Below the pieces are notes generated by a model. The model saw nothing but the letters and a program-made list of their open reading frames with translations. It did no database searches and was not told where the DNA came from. A stretch of DNA of 47,112 nucleotides. Origin: a virus. The stretch spans positions 1-47,112 of the IMG/VR virus record IMGVR_UViG_3300048919_000058. One strand, given 5' to 3'. The translations under genes and the position numbers were made by a program. Below, one piece after another: positions 30,071-38,819 of the stretch. Each line of letters begins with the position of its first letter. Positions within the stretch are counted from its first letter, which is position 1.

Positions 30071-30559
30071 ATGACTTTTCAGCAAACCGTAACTTTGTAC
30101 CCAGCTCCGGGTAAAGAAGGCGACCTGGCATCACTTAACCCTACGGCTGTGGCCCTGCCGCCTGAAGGCTCTTACAAGGCTGGCGCAAGTGGTGTCTATC
30201 AGGCTCGCTGGGTGTGGGTGGATGGCACTGATCCGACTCTGGTGAATAACACAGGCACCGGCCTTCCACTGGGTTGGGTAATGAATACTGGCAAGGGCGT
30301 TATCCCTCTAGGTTCGACCGGCTCCATGCTGGTAGAGCCAGGCACTGACCTGGGCGTATTCACTGTCGGCGACTTCTGGGTGCGTACCGCAACAGCAGCA
30401 ACCAAAGGGCAGAAAATCTTCGCCGTTCTTGCTGATGGCACAACCAAAACTGGTGCGGCCGGTGCAACCATTTCTGGCGCGATTGAAACGCCGTATTACG
30501 TTGCATCCGATGCTGATGCTAACTCAATTATCAAAATGACCAAGCAGGGGGTTCTGTAA
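30071..30559 (+). CDS. Capsid decoration/cement protein
   Basis: 162 aa, Gly/Thr/Ala-rich beta protein (GSYKAGASGVYQARWVWVDG, TATAATKGQKIFAVLADGTT). Similar proteins between DUF2213 and DUF2184 genes act as capsid cement. Stop overlaps the capsid gene start (TAATG). Confidence 0.7.
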   Translation: MTFQQTVTLYPAPGKEGDLASLNPTAVALPPEGSYKAGASGVYQARWVWVDGTDPTLVNNTGTGLPLGWVMNTGKGVIPLGSTGSMLVEPGTDLGVFTVGDFWVRTATAATKGQKIFAVLADGTTKTGAAGATISGAIETPYYVASDADANSIIKMTKQGVL

Positions 30560-31590
30560 TGGAGCTTAATCAATCCACTCTGCCGCAGTACCTGAAAGTA
30601 CTGGCAGACAAGGGCGTAGTCTTCGAGAAAACCCCTTCTTATCTTTCCATGAAAGGTGTAGTAGGTGACTCCGCAGTAGATATGGCTACTGTGGCAAACG
30701 GTGGTATTCCGGCTGCTGCGGCTCAGGTCATCGACCCGATGATCATCAAGCAACTCTTCGCACCAACCGTGGCAACCCAGATTTACCCGGAAGTTAAAAA
30801 AGGCACCTGGGCTGTGCAGGATGTTCAGTTCCCACGCACTGAAGAAGCGTATGAAATCGTTGCTTATGACGATCGCTCTCGCGCTGGCTCTACCCATGTA
30901 AACGCCAACTGGGAGCAGCGTCGCCAGATGCGCTTCCAGGGAATGAACGAATGGGGCGACCTGGAACAAGAGAAGTACGGCATGGCGCTGATTCCTTACG
31001 TTGCCATGAAGCAGGCGGCAGGCGTTGATGCCATTAACCGTTTCTTCAACAAGTCCTACATGTACGGCATCTCTGGCGCGCCTAACTTCGGCATCATGAA
31101 CGACCCAGCATTACCTGCGGCTCTGACCCCAATCACCACCGCTGACGGTAAAGTGAAGTGGGCAGACAAAGACGCTGTTGGCATCTTCAACGATGTGAAG
31201 AAGATGTTCACCAACCTGGCGGCTAAAAACCAGGGTCTGGTGCAGGAAACCAGTCCAATGAAACTGGTGGTGAGCCCAAGCGATAACGCCTCTTTGGGTG
31301 CAATCAACGCACTGGGTACGGCTTCCGCTATCGACCTGATTAAGAAGACCTATACCAGCCTGACCGTTGTGGTTGTTCCTGAGTTTGGCACTCCTTCAGG
31401 TGGTTTGATTCAGCTGATCGCCGAAAGTCTGGGTGGCACTCCTGTCGGTAATACCGTCTACACCGAAAAAATGCGTGCATTCCCGGTATTCGTTGAGCAC
31501 TCAATGACCAGCCAGAAACTGGCCGCAGGTACTCTCGGCACCGTTATCTACCGCCCATCCGGCGTTGTTCAAATGACAGGGACTCTCTAA
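30559..31590 (+). CDS. Major capsid protein (DUF2184)
   Basis: 343 aa. VVGDSAVDMATVANGGIPAA, WEQRRQMRFQGMNEWGDLEQ and YMYGISGAPNFGIMNDPALP are DUF2184 features, an HK97-fold capsid group seen with DUF3383-type contractile tails. Its codons show strong high-expression bias for a phage late gene. Adjacent protease and cement genes agree. Confidence 0.9.
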   Translation: MELNQSTLPQYLKVLADKGVVFEKTPSYLSMKGVVGDSAVDMATVANGGIPAAAAQVIDPMIIKQLFAPTVATQIYPEVKKGTWAVQDVQFPRTEEAYEIVAYDDRSRAGSTHVNANWEQRRQMRFQGMNEWGDLEQEKYGMALIPYVAMKQAAGVDAINRFFNKSYMYGISGAPNFGIMNDPALPAALTPITTADGKVKWADKDAVGIFNDVKKMFTNLAAKNQGLVQETSPMKLVVSPSDNASLGAINALGTASAIDLIKKTYTSLTVVVVPEFGTPSGGLIQLIAESLGGTPVGNTVYTEKMRAFPVFVEHSMTSQKLAAGTLGTVIYRPSGVVQMTGTL

Positions 31591-31910
31591 TGGCTAACGT
31601 AGTAGTAAGTAGCAAGCTCATTCACGGCACCGTTTTTGAAGTGAACGGTAAAGAGATCGTGGTAAACGGCCAGAACAGCAGCGAGCTTGTTGCTGTTCGC
31701 GGTTACGAAGGTGTATGCGGCCTGACCCATATGCCTGAAGAACTGTGGCAGGCCATTGAGAGTAAGTACGCTGATATGACCGCTATCAAGGATGGTTTTA
31801 TCTTCGCTCAGAAAAATGAGGCTAACGCCAAAGCTGCAGCAGAAGACAAGAAAGACCTGAAAACTGGCGGCGAACAACACGTACTGAAAAAAGGCGAGAA
31901 AGAGGAATAA
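31590..31910 (+). CDS. Hypothetical head-region protein
   Basis: 106 aa (MANVVVSSKLIHGTVFEVNG). A small beta N-half, PEELWQAIESKYADMTAIKD helix, and a Lys/Glu-rich tail. Such genes follow the capsid gene in related phages and may be head-completion or decoration factors. ATG overlaps the capsid stop. Confidence 0.7.
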   Translation: MANVVVSSKLIHGTVFEVNGKEIVVNGQNSSELVAVRGYEGVCGLTHMPEELWQAIESKYADMTAIKDGFIFAQKNEANAKAAAEDKKDLKTGGEQHVLKKGEKEE

Positions 31911-31913
31911 CGT

Positions 31914-32315
31914 ATGGGCGTCGTAACTCTGGATGTGGCCGAGTGGAAGTCGAAATATCCGCAATATAACGCGCTTACAGACCAGCAGGTTGAAGACCTG
32001 TTTTACGCTGCAACTACCTATCTGGAGAACACGCCGCAATCCGTTATCACTGATGAGGAGAAGAGGAAATACTTCCTCTATCTTCTGACAGCGCACCTTG
32101 CTTACTTATTCTACGTTGATGCAAATGACAATGGCGGTGTGACCGGAATGGTTGGCCGCCTTTCTTCTGCGTCCGAGGGTAGCGTAAGTGTAGGCTCGGC
32201 AATGTCTAATGTTCCATTCAATGCCGAGTTCTTTCTTCAGTCGCCATATGGATTCACCTTCTGGCAGGCCACAAAGATTTATCGGATGGGCTTTTACAGG
32301 GGTAGATGCAGATGA
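31914..32315 (+). CDS. Head-tail connector (DUF4054)
   Basis: 133 aa. VAEWKSKYPQYNALTDQQVE and YLLTAHLAYLFYVD followed by GMVGRLSSASEGSVSVGSAM are DUF4054 marks; the family resembles gp6-like adaptor rings at the portal. C-terminus overlaps the next gene. Confidence 0.85.
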   Translation: MGVVTLDVAEWKSKYPQYNALTDQQVEDLFYAATTYLENTPQSVITDEEKRKYFLYLLTAHLAYLFYVDANDNGGVTGMVGRLSSASEGSVSVGSAMSNVPFNAEFFLQSPYGFTFWQATKIYRMGFYRGRCR

Positions 32316-32785
32316 GCGACAAGATACTCGATGCGCTGAATAACATCGCCAGCAATCTCTCAGATAAGCAGCTGAAGGTTGGATTTATAGACGGGGCCAC
32401 ATATCCGGATGGAACTCCTGTGGCTATGGTCGCAGCAACAAACGAATATGGAAATCCAGCCAACAATCAACCTCCAAGACCATTCTTCCGAAATGCCATT
32501 GCTGAGCATGAAAGCGAATGGCTGGATGCCATATCCAGAGGTTTGCAGAAAGGAGTGCCGCTTGATGATGTTCTTGCTGTGGTTGGTGAAAGGGCTGTGG
32601 GTGATGTTGTTCAGTCGATTGCCACGCTCGTTGAGCCTGAGCTCTCCGAAGTCACGCTCGAGCGACGCAGAAACAGGAAAGTAATGCCTAACCAGTCAGA
32701 TAAGCCTCTCGTTGACACCAAAGTCATGATTCGTGATGTGCATTATGAGGTAGGCGAAATTGAACCTTCACAAGATAGCCAATAG
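32306..32785 (+). CDS. Neck/head-closure protein
   Basis: 159 aa (ATGs at 32306 and 32312). LKVGFIDGATYPDGTPVAMV with NEYGNPANNQPPRPFFRNAI is the signature of gp10/tail-completion type neck proteins in which an N-E-F/Y-G loop precedes PPRPF. It overlaps the next gene by 26 bp. Confidence 0.75.
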   Translation: MQMSDKILDALNNIASNLSDKQLKVGFIDGATYPDGTPVAMVAATNEYGNPANNQPPRPFFRNAIAEHESEWLDAISRGLQKGVPLDDVLAVVGERAVGDVVQSIATLVEPELSEVTLERRRNRKVMPNQSDKPLVDTKVMIRDVHYEVGEIEPSQDSQ

Positions 32786-33134
32786 CGCCATTCGCAGAGT
32801 AAACCCAAACATCCAGGCAGTACTCAAAAAATACGCAGGCGAAACCATCGGCCCTGGGCGCAATCCAACTCCAACTTATCAGCCTGACCAGAATGTCACT
32901 ATTCAGCTTCAGCCTATCAGTCGCGGCGATATGCAACACGTCGATGGCCTGAATATTCAGGGTCTGGCGAAGGTGATTTATGTGAACGGGAATTATTTCA
33001 GCGTCCAGCGTGAAATGGAGCAGGGCGGCGATATCTTCGTTATTAATGGCGAGCAATGGCTTGTTGTTGAGCCGGTAGAGCTATGGGATTCCTGGTGTCG
33101 TTTGATTGTGGTTCTTCAGGTATCGGAGGGATAG
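32760..33134 (+). CDS. Head-tail joining/collar protein
   Basis: 124 aa starting at TTG 32760 (read NLHKIANSAIRRVNPNIQAV); no ATG is near the domain start. QPISRGDMQHVDGLNIQGLA and WLVVEPVELWDSWCRLIVVL are strand-rich, as in phage collar proteins next to sheath genes. Start is uncertain. Confidence 0.65.
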   Translation: MNLHKIANSAIRRVNPNIQAVLKKYAGETIGPGRNPTPTYQPDQNVTIQLQPISRGDMQHVDGLNIQGLAKVIYVNGNYFSVQREMEQGGDIFVINGEQWLVVEPVELWDSWCRLIVVLQVSEG

Positions 33135-33138
33135 CAAA

Positions 33139-33639
33139 ATGGAAGTTTCAAGTAGTTTTTCCGATGTTTTCCACTATGACCCACTAACAGGGATTCTGAA
33201 GTGGAAGAAGGACACTGGTAAGAAAAGAATGGTTGGTCAGATTGCTGGTCGCCCAGATAGCAAAGGATACCTGGCTGTCGGATGTTTTAACAAGGACCAT
33301 CGAGTGCATCGTATTGCGTGGGAAATCTCTCATGGGAAAATCCCAGATGGCATGCAAGTTGATCATATCAATGGCATCAAAAGCGACAACAGACTATCTA
33401 ACCTCAGGCTTGTTTCTCACCAGGACAACCAGCGCAACATGGCAATCCCAAAATCAAACAATAGTGGGGTTCTTGGCGTCGGATGGGATGCCAGGAATGG
33501 GAAATGGCGAGCAAAAATAATGGTAAACAGGAAAACAGTTCATCTGGGACGATTCTCCTCCATTGAATTGGCAGCCAAAGCAAGAAAGGATGCAGAAATA
33601 CGTTACGGGTTCCATGAGAATCACGGGCGTACGCCATGA
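33139..33639 (+). CDS. HNH homing endonuclease inserted in the structural operon
   Basis: 166 aa from ATG 33139 (MEVSSSFSDVFHYDPLTGIL) with CGGAGG upstream. HNH core DHINGIKSDNRLSNLR and AP2 domain GVLGVGWDARNGKWRAKI. It sits between two neck genes with 4-bp gap and overlap, a position where related phages have none to my knowledge. It is the only foreign-looking gene within the head-tail block. Confidence 0.9.
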   Translation: MEVSSSFSDVFHYDPLTGILKWKKDTGKKRMVGQIAGRPDSKGYLAVGCFNKDHRVHRIAWEISHGKIPDGMQVDHINGIKSDNRLSNLRLVSHQDNQRNMAIPKSNNSGVLGVGWDARNGKWRAKIMVNRKTVHLGRFSSIELAAKARKDAEIRYGFHENHGRTP

Positions 33640-34151
33640 ATGACTTCACCGTAGATAATGTAATCGACGTTCTGGCGGATTACATCGAACCCATAGCAGG
33701 TACTTGCCAGCAGGCTCAGGCTAACAGGGTGCCGATGCCAAAAGGCCAGTTCTGCATCCTGACCCCCTTGCGATTTACGCGGCTATCCACGACGAGAGAT
33801 ATCAAGCAGGACACAGGCTCTCCATCGACAAGCGCTATGGGATACACCGAGGTTCGCCAGGCAGATATCCAGGTTGATATCTATGGTCAGGGTGCAGGGG
33901 ATCGGGCAATCGCCTTAGAAACCACATTCGCCAGTAGCTACGGCTACGACACCATCAAAGCCATTGATGCCAGACTGGCACCTCTTTACTCATCTCCGGC
34001 AATTCAGGCTCCCATGATTGATGCGGAAAGCCAGTGGCAGGAGCGATACACGCTAACTCTTTCTCTGCAGGCGCACATCACCGTGTCGTTCCCGCAGGAC
34101 TACTTCGACAAAGCAGAAATTACAACTGAACAGGTGGATGACCGCCCATGA
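33636..34151 (+). CDS. Neck/tail-terminator protein
   Basis: 171 aa. DVLADYIEPIAGTCQQAQAN and VRQADIQVDIYGQGAGDRAI resemble the LIC_12616-type proteins that cap the tail tube before sheath genes. ATG overlap with both neighbours. Confidence 0.7.
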   Translation: MNDFTVDNVIDVLADYIEPIAGTCQQAQANRVPMPKGQFCILTPLRFTRLSTTRDIKQDTGSPSTSAMGYTEVRQADIQVDIYGQGAGDRAIALETTFASSYGYDTIKAIDARLAPLYSSPAIQAPMIDAESQWQERYTLTLSLQAHITVSFPQDYFDKAEITTEQVDDRP

Positions 34152-35638
34152 GCACAATCCCTTTATCCGTAGATTTTAATATCACGCCAAATGTCGTTAC
34201 ACCTGCCGGTTCTGCGGTTGATGCTAACGGCCTGATGCTGACTGACAATGAACTGGTGCCTGTGGGCTCAGTTGTCTCTTACTTCTCTGCAGCAGATGTG
34301 TCAGCCCTTATGGGAAGCACGTCAAAAGAATTCCTTGCCGCGCAGCAGTATTTCAACGGCTACGAAAACTCATCCGTTATTCCGGGTGAGTTGCTGATGT
34401 ACCGCGTTATTACTGCAGATGTGGCTGGCTACCTGCTGTCAGGAAATCTGAAAGGTGTTGCACTATCGACCCTTAAGGCAATTCCAGCAGGAACCATCAC
34501 CCTCACTGTGGATGGCGTATCAACTACCAGTTCGTCTATCGACCTTTCCACTGCAACAAGCTTCAGCGATATCGCATCCAAGCTTCAGACCGGAATCGGC
34601 GCGAGTAAGGTGGCGGTTGAGTGGCTTCCTATTGCCAATCGCTTCATCATTCGCTCAGTGACTACTGGCGCAGATAGCCAGGTGTCTTATGCATCCCCTG
34701 GTGCGCTGGCAACCGGACTGCTGCTGACGCAAGCAACCGCTGCGACTGTTTCCCCTGGCTCTGATGCAGTCACGCTGACTGACACGATGAATAACATCAT
34801 TAACACCAACCAGAACTGGATTCTGTTTAACTCCCTGGTTGAGTTAACGGATGACCAGAAAACGGAACTGTGTGCGTGGGCAAATGGCAGCAAAAACCGC
34901 TTCGGCTATGTGGTGCATGACACTACCGCTGCAGGCACTATCGCTAACAACGCTAACTGCTTCGTGCAAAAGGTTGTGGTGGCTAACGGGTATGAGAATA
35001 TCTTCCCGGTGTACGGCTCTTATCTGTACAGCGTCACAGCTCTGGCATATGCCGCATCCGTAGACTTCGCACGCACAAACGGGCGCGTATCGTTCAAATT
35101 CCGAGGATTCTCAGGTCTTGCGCCTAACGTAAGCGATCTGGCAACAGCTCAGGCACTCAAGTCTAACGGCTATAACTTCTACGGCTCATACAGCCTGAAT
35201 AAGACGATGGCGCAGTATGCTTCTGATGGTGCTATCTCAGGCAAATTCGTCTGGTTGGATAGCTTCATTGACCAGGTCTGGATTAACGCTAACCTCGTAG
35301 GCGCTTATGCAAACCTATTCACCAATAACCAGTCCTACCCATTCAACCAGAATGGCTATGGCGCGATTCAGGCAGCCACAATCGATGTTGCCAACCAGGC
35401 TTTGACCTTTGGTGCAATTCAGAAGGGCGTGGTGCTCGACCAGGCACAGATTCGCATCGTGAATAACACCGTTGGCAAGGATATTTCTGCGACCCTTTAC
35501 TCTGAAGGATGGTATCTATTTATCCCAACTCAGACCGGCGCTGCTCGTCTGGAGCGCGACCTGAAAGGTGCAATCTTCTACTACGTAGACGGTCAGCTGA
35601 TCCAATCAATCAACATGTCTTCAACCGCGATTCTGTAA
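34148..35638 (+). CDS. Contractile tail sheath protein (DUF3383)
   Basis: 496 aa. SVDFNITPNVVTPAGSAVDA, TVDGVSTTSSSIDLSTATSF-like inserts and the C-terminal DISATLYSEGWYLFIPTQTG, with IRIVNNTVGKD before, fit DUF3383 sheaths of KPP10/Pam3-type myophages. It polymerises around the tube and contracts on infection. This gene shows the phage is a myovirus. Confidence 0.9.
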   Translation: MSTIPLSVDFNITPNVVTPAGSAVDANGLMLTDNELVPVGSVVSYFSAADVSALMGSTSKEFLAAQQYFNGYENSSVIPGELLMYRVITADVAGYLLSGNLKGVALSTLKAIPAGTITLTVDGVSTTSSSIDLSTATSFSDIASKLQTGIGASKVAVEWLPIANRFIIRSVTTGADSQVSYASPGALATGLLLTQATAATVSPGSDAVTLTDTMNNIINTNQNWILFNSLVELTDDQKTELCAWANGSKNRFGYVVHDTTAAGTIANNANCFVQKVVVANGYENIFPVYGSYLYSVTALAYAASVDFARTNGRVSFKFRGFSGLAPNVSDLATAQALKSNGYNFYGSYSLNKTMAQYASDGAISGKFVWLDSFIDQVWINANLVGAYANLFTNNQSYPFNQNGYGAIQAATIDVANQALTFGAIQKGVVLDQAQIRIVNNTVGKDISATLYSEGWYLFIPTQTGAARLERDLKGAIFYYVDGQLIQSINMSSTAIL

Positions 35639-35648
35639 GGACGACAAA

Positions 35649-36083
35649 ATGCCAATTGATATTACAAGTGCTAATTCCAAGCTGCGCATCGTCGTGCCAT
35701 CTTACTACCCTGGCGGTTTTGATGTAGACGATTACGCAGCCGACAACATGTTTGAAACTGGTGCGCTTCAGAACAAAGAAGACATGATGTCAGCAGACGG
35801 TAAATACCATGCTGGCTTCATCTTCAACCCGACTGAGTTCACCATCAACCTGATGGCCACGTCGAATGCCAGTAGCTTGCTGGATGACTGGATTGCGGCG
35901 GAGCGAACGGCAATCTCTGCATTTGCCTGTAACGCGACTCTGACCGTGCCAGCGTTAGGCGCTAAGTGGAACTTCGTGAATGGCGTTCTCTACACATGGA
36001 CTCCAACACCTCCAGGTCGCCGAGTTCTCCAGCCGCGCCCTGCAGTATTCCACTTTGAAACGGTTACCCGGAGTGCAATCTGA
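35649..36083 (+). CDS. Tail tube protein (DUF3277)
   Basis: 144 aa. MPIDITSANSKLRIVVPSYY, YHAGFIFNPTEFTINLMATS and a C-terminal GRRVLQPRPAVFHFETV are DUF3277 hallmarks; forms hexameric rings. Order sheath-tube-chaperone is the standard one. Confidence 0.88.
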   Translation: MPIDITSANSKLRIVVPSYYPGGFDVDDYAADNMFETGALQNKEDMMSADGKYHAGFIFNPTEFTINLMATSNASSLLDDWIAAERTAISAFACNATLTVPALGAKWNFVNGVLYTWTPTPPGRRVLQPRPAVFHFETVTRSAI

Positions 36084-36493
36084 TGTCTCGTAAGGAAATT
36101 CCTTTCATCGTCGAAGAGGAAGGCCGCGACAAAGGCAAAGAGTTTATCATCACAGAAATGTCGGCATGGGATGCCGACACTCTGGCTCAGGATATCTTTC
36201 GTGCAATGGGTGATTCTAACTACAGCCAGATTCCTGCTGATGTGATAGCAATGGGTTGCGCAGGGCTGGCTACGGTCGGCCTGAGCGTTATCTCTGCATC
36301 ATCTCCTGACGTAGCACGTCAACTTCGAGACAGACTGATGTCTACGGTTGATATCGTCATTACCCATGAAGGCACAAGACAGCAGCGCAAGGTTAAAGGC
36401 GAACTGGATTTTGAAGAGGTTTCCACTATCCGCACTCTGCTGGATAAAGTCTTCAAGGTTAACTTCGATTTTTTAACGATCGCCGGAGAGTAA
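36083..36493 (+). CDS. Tail assembly chaperone, short form
   Basis: 136 aa, starting next to the tube stop. ITEMSAWDADTLAQDIFRAM and the helical C-half fit gpG-type chaperones that coat the tape measure. Its last codons contain the slippery heptamer T-TTT-TTA (36469-36475), so a share of ribosomes should continue in the -1 frame. Confidence 0.8.
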   Translation: MSRKEIPFIVEEEGRDKGKEFIITEMSAWDADTLAQDIFRAMGDSNYSQIPADVIAMGCAGLATVGLSVISASSPDVARQLRDRLMSTVDIVITHEGTRQQRKVKGELDFEEVSTIRTLLDKVFKVNFDFLTIAGE

Positions 36494-36708
36494 AGTACCC
36501 CTTCATGGAAGAGGAGTCTCTTCCGGCCAAACTGGTCTCGCCTGTAAACGTCTCTTCAGCAATTAACGCAATTATCTGTTCCGGCAAAGCCTCTTATCTG
36601 GACCTTCAGAAGAAGCTTTCCGTAGCAGATATGTACAACCTGCTGGAAATCATATCAGTTGAAAACTTCAACCAACGCGTCTGGCATAAGCATCAGGAGC
36701 AACGATGA
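36083..36708 (+). CDS. Tail assembly chaperone, -1 frameshift fusion (G-T type)
   Basis: In the -1 frame after 36474 the reading stays open (NDRRRVKYPF, then MEEESLPAKLVSPVNVSSAI...) to the stop at 36708, giving a 208-aa fusion. The second half (ATG 36505, 67 aa if started alone, with no clear ribosome site) has the small helical T-domain form. Short/fused pairs made by frameshifting before the tape measure are conserved in tailed phages. The join coordinate is inferred. Confidence 0.7.
36469..36475 (+). promoter_or_regulatory. Programmed -1 ribosomal frameshift site
   Basis: TTTTTTA placed as T-TTT-TTA in the zero frame of the upstream chaperone gene (codons at 36467, 36470, 36473). The zero frame ends six codons later. 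This is the X-XXY-YYZ class of slippery site used for G/GT. Confidence 0.75.
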
Positions 36709-38534
36709 TTATCAATGAGTTGGCCTATAAGGTCACAATCAAGGCCGATGAGTTCCTGAACGGCAAGAAAAAGGTTGAAGAGGGCGTTAAGGAACTTCAG
36801 GACACAGTAGATAAAAGCTTTGACGACATTGATGAAACCTCAAAGCAGACGGGTAAGGTTATCGTCAAGACTGGCGATGACATTCAGCGCTCTACGCGGA
36901 AAACTGGGCGGGTAATTTCTGACGCCACGTTTGATGTTAAGAAGTTCGGCGCGTCTGCAGCCACCTCATTTCGTGGGGCATATGCTGCAGCAGCCGGATT
37001 CCTTGGGATTGGCGCTGGCCTGTATGGCATCAAGCAGCTATTCACATCCACATCAAACGAAATCGTCCGGGCAAGTAATCAGGCTAAATTCTTCGGCACT
37101 GACGTAAACAAGATGTTTGGCCTTCGTCGCGGATTCCAGCAGGCAGGTCTTAACGGTGACGCATTTATTGGCGCGTCCGGTAGCGCCCGTATGGCACTGG
37201 CTAACATCGCAGACCCTACTGTATTTGGCGGCCTTACCGGTGCAGCGCAGAACCTGATGGTGCTAGGCGCTCGCACAGGGCTTAATATCAACAATCTCGG
37301 CGACCCCAGTAAAGCTCTTGGTGAGTTCACCCGATACGGGAAGAATCACTCACAAGAGAACCTAATGCAGGTTATGGCAGCCGCAGGTTTCGACCCAACC
37401 GATGCAGCCAAGATTAAATCTGGCGAACTGAAGTCACTTGTCGACTCAGAAACGAAGAAGTCAAACATCACTGCTCAGCAGGTGAAGGAGCAGGAGGATT
37501 TAGTGGTCACGCTAGGTCAGCTCGACTCTGAGTTTGACCGACTGAGACAGGATCTTGCAATTGCATTCGCACCGGAAGTTATGGATGCACTGAAAGCTTT
37601 TGGTAACTGGATTAAAGACCATCACGGTGACATCATCGGATTCTTCAAAGAGGCTGGAGACTCAATTAAAAAGCTCACAGACTCAGTTGGTGGTGCGACA
37701 GCATTGCTTTTACTGCTATCTGCTGGATTAAGAGCAAACCCATTAGTTATGGGGGCGCTTGCAGCTGCAGCAGCCAGTCATGGTATCGACCAGGCTAGAG
37801 ATAATGCAAGAAAGCAGGGCAATGATGTTGGATCTTATCTTTATGACAAGGTGCATGAGGATAAAAAGCCATTCATGACATGGGATGACGTTAAATCGTT
37901 TCTTGGTTTTGGTGAGCCAGAGCAGTATGGGCAATCCGCAAGAGTGTCTGGCTCATCTGGAATGGATGATCTGCTTCACGGCATAATGATGACTGAATCT
38001 GGCGGAAACCCGCTAGCTTATAACGTGTCCGGTGCTACCGGCGCGTTTCAGTTCATGCCTGGAACTGCAAGAGACCTCGGTTTGCGTGTCGATTCCCAGG
38101 TGGACGAAAGGTTAGACCCCAGCAAATCCCGCGCAGCAGCGTCTGTTTACATGCGCCAGCTTCTGAAAAGGTACGATGGGAATGTCGACAACGCTCTCCG
38201 CGCCTATAACTGGGGGATGGGTAACGTTGATAAGTGGATCGCCAATGGCAGTGACATTTCTCAGCTTCCCAAAGAAACCAGAGAATACACTGGCAAGGTG
38301 TACGGAAACATGGGTAACGCCAGAAACTACTACGCCACACAGGGCAGGATTGCAGACAGCAGGCCGTATGAGCTGGCATCCGGAGGTGGGCAGTCGCTAG
38401 CAACCAGTAGCACACACATAGATAAAGTGTTTGTTAACAGCAACCCTCAGTCTGTCGATTCTCTCACTCAGAGCATCAATCAGCAGGCAAAAAGGGCAAC
38501 AACGAACTCATCGTTTGCTTCTTCTGTGAATTGA
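36705..38534 (+). CDS. Tape measure protein with lytic transglycosylase domain
   Basis: 609 aa. N-terminal helical tape region, hydrophobic segments at ~95-115 (AAAAGFLGIGAGLYGI) and ~325-350 (ATALLLLLSAGLRANPLVMG), and a C-terminal SLT domain: MMTESGGNPLAYNVSGATGA, FQFMPGTARDLG and RAYNWGMG. Catalytic E431. It sets tail length and opens peptidoglycan during entry. Short for a tape measure, implying a tail of modest length. Overlaps the preceding gene by 4 bp. Confidence 0.9.
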   Translation: MIINELAYKVTIKADEFLNGKKKVEEGVKELQDTVDKSFDDIDETSKQTGKVIVKTGDDIQRSTRKTGRVISDATFDVKKFGASAATSFRGAYAAAAGFLGIGAGLYGIKQLFTSTSNEIVRASNQAKFFGTDVNKMFGLRRGFQQAGLNGDAFIGASGSARMALANIADPTVFGGLTGAAQNLMVLGARTGLNINNLGDPSKALGEFTRYGKNHSQENLMQVMAAAGFDPTDAAKIKSGELKSLVDSETKKSNITAQQVKEQEDLVVTLGQLDSEFDRLRQDLAIAFAPEVMDALKAFGNWIKDHHGDIIGFFKEAGDSIKKLTDSVGGATALLLLLSAGLRANPLVMGALAAAAASHGIDQARDNARKQGNDVGSYLYDKVHEDKKPFMTWDDVKSFLGFGEPEQYGQSARVSGSSGMDDLLHGIMMTESGGNPLAYNVSGATGAFQFMPGTARDLGLRVDSQVDERLDPSKSRAAASVYMRQLLKRYDGNVDNALRAYNWGMGNVDKWIANGSDISQLPKETREYTGKVYGNMGNARNYYATQGRIADSRPYELASGGGQSLATSSTHIDKVFVNSNPQSVDSLTQSINQQAKRATTNSSFASSVN

Positions 38535-38552
38535 TACGATCGATTTATTTCA

Positions 38553-38581
38553 TTAACAGCGTGAATTTTGCGCAGTACAAT
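38553..38581 (+). promoter_or_regulatory. Autonomous promoter of a moron
   Basis: -35 TTAACA (38553-38558), 17-bp spacer, -10 TACAAT (38576-38581), each one base from consensus. It lies in the gap after the tape measure and points to the small membrane gene. Suggests transcription from the repressed prophage. Confidence 0.65.
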
Positions 38582-38600
38582 GAGGCATGGAGGTAAGACT

Positions 38601-38780
38601 ATGAGAAGCAATTTGCTTTATCTGTTTATCTACACGCTGACATTTACGATCATCGCACAGCCTGTAGACAAGTTAATGACAATAAGTCCAGGATATGCGC
38701 TGCTGTTGCTAACTTTGTGGGTCGCCGTATCATCAGGTATTGTTCACATAATTCACTTCTGGCCTACCAAAATACGTTAA
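38601..38780 (+). CDS. Small membrane protein, moron
   Basis: 59 aa from ATG 38601 after TGGAGGTAAGACT. Two hydrophobic segments, ~5-20 (LLYLFIYTLTFTIIAQ) and 27-48 (PGYALLLLTLWVAVSSGIVH), with a basic end. A promoter and a terminator frame it as an independent unit within tail genes. Prophage-expressed membrane proteins of this kind often affect superinfection; that role is a guess. Confidence 0.75.
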   Translation: MRSNLLYLFIYTLTFTIIAQPVDKLMTISPGYALLLLTLWVAVSSGIVHIIHFWPTKIR

Positions 38781-38781
38781 T

Positions 38782-38804
38782 AACCCGCTTCGGCGGGTTT
38801 TTTA
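38782..38804 (+). terminator. Rho-independent terminator of the moron
   Basis: AACCCGC-TTCG-GCGGGTT followed by TTTTA: 7-bp stem with a stable TTCG loop. It directly follows the small membrane gene and precedes baseplate genes. Confidence 0.9.
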
Positions 38805-38819
38805 TTGCCTGGAGAAACG

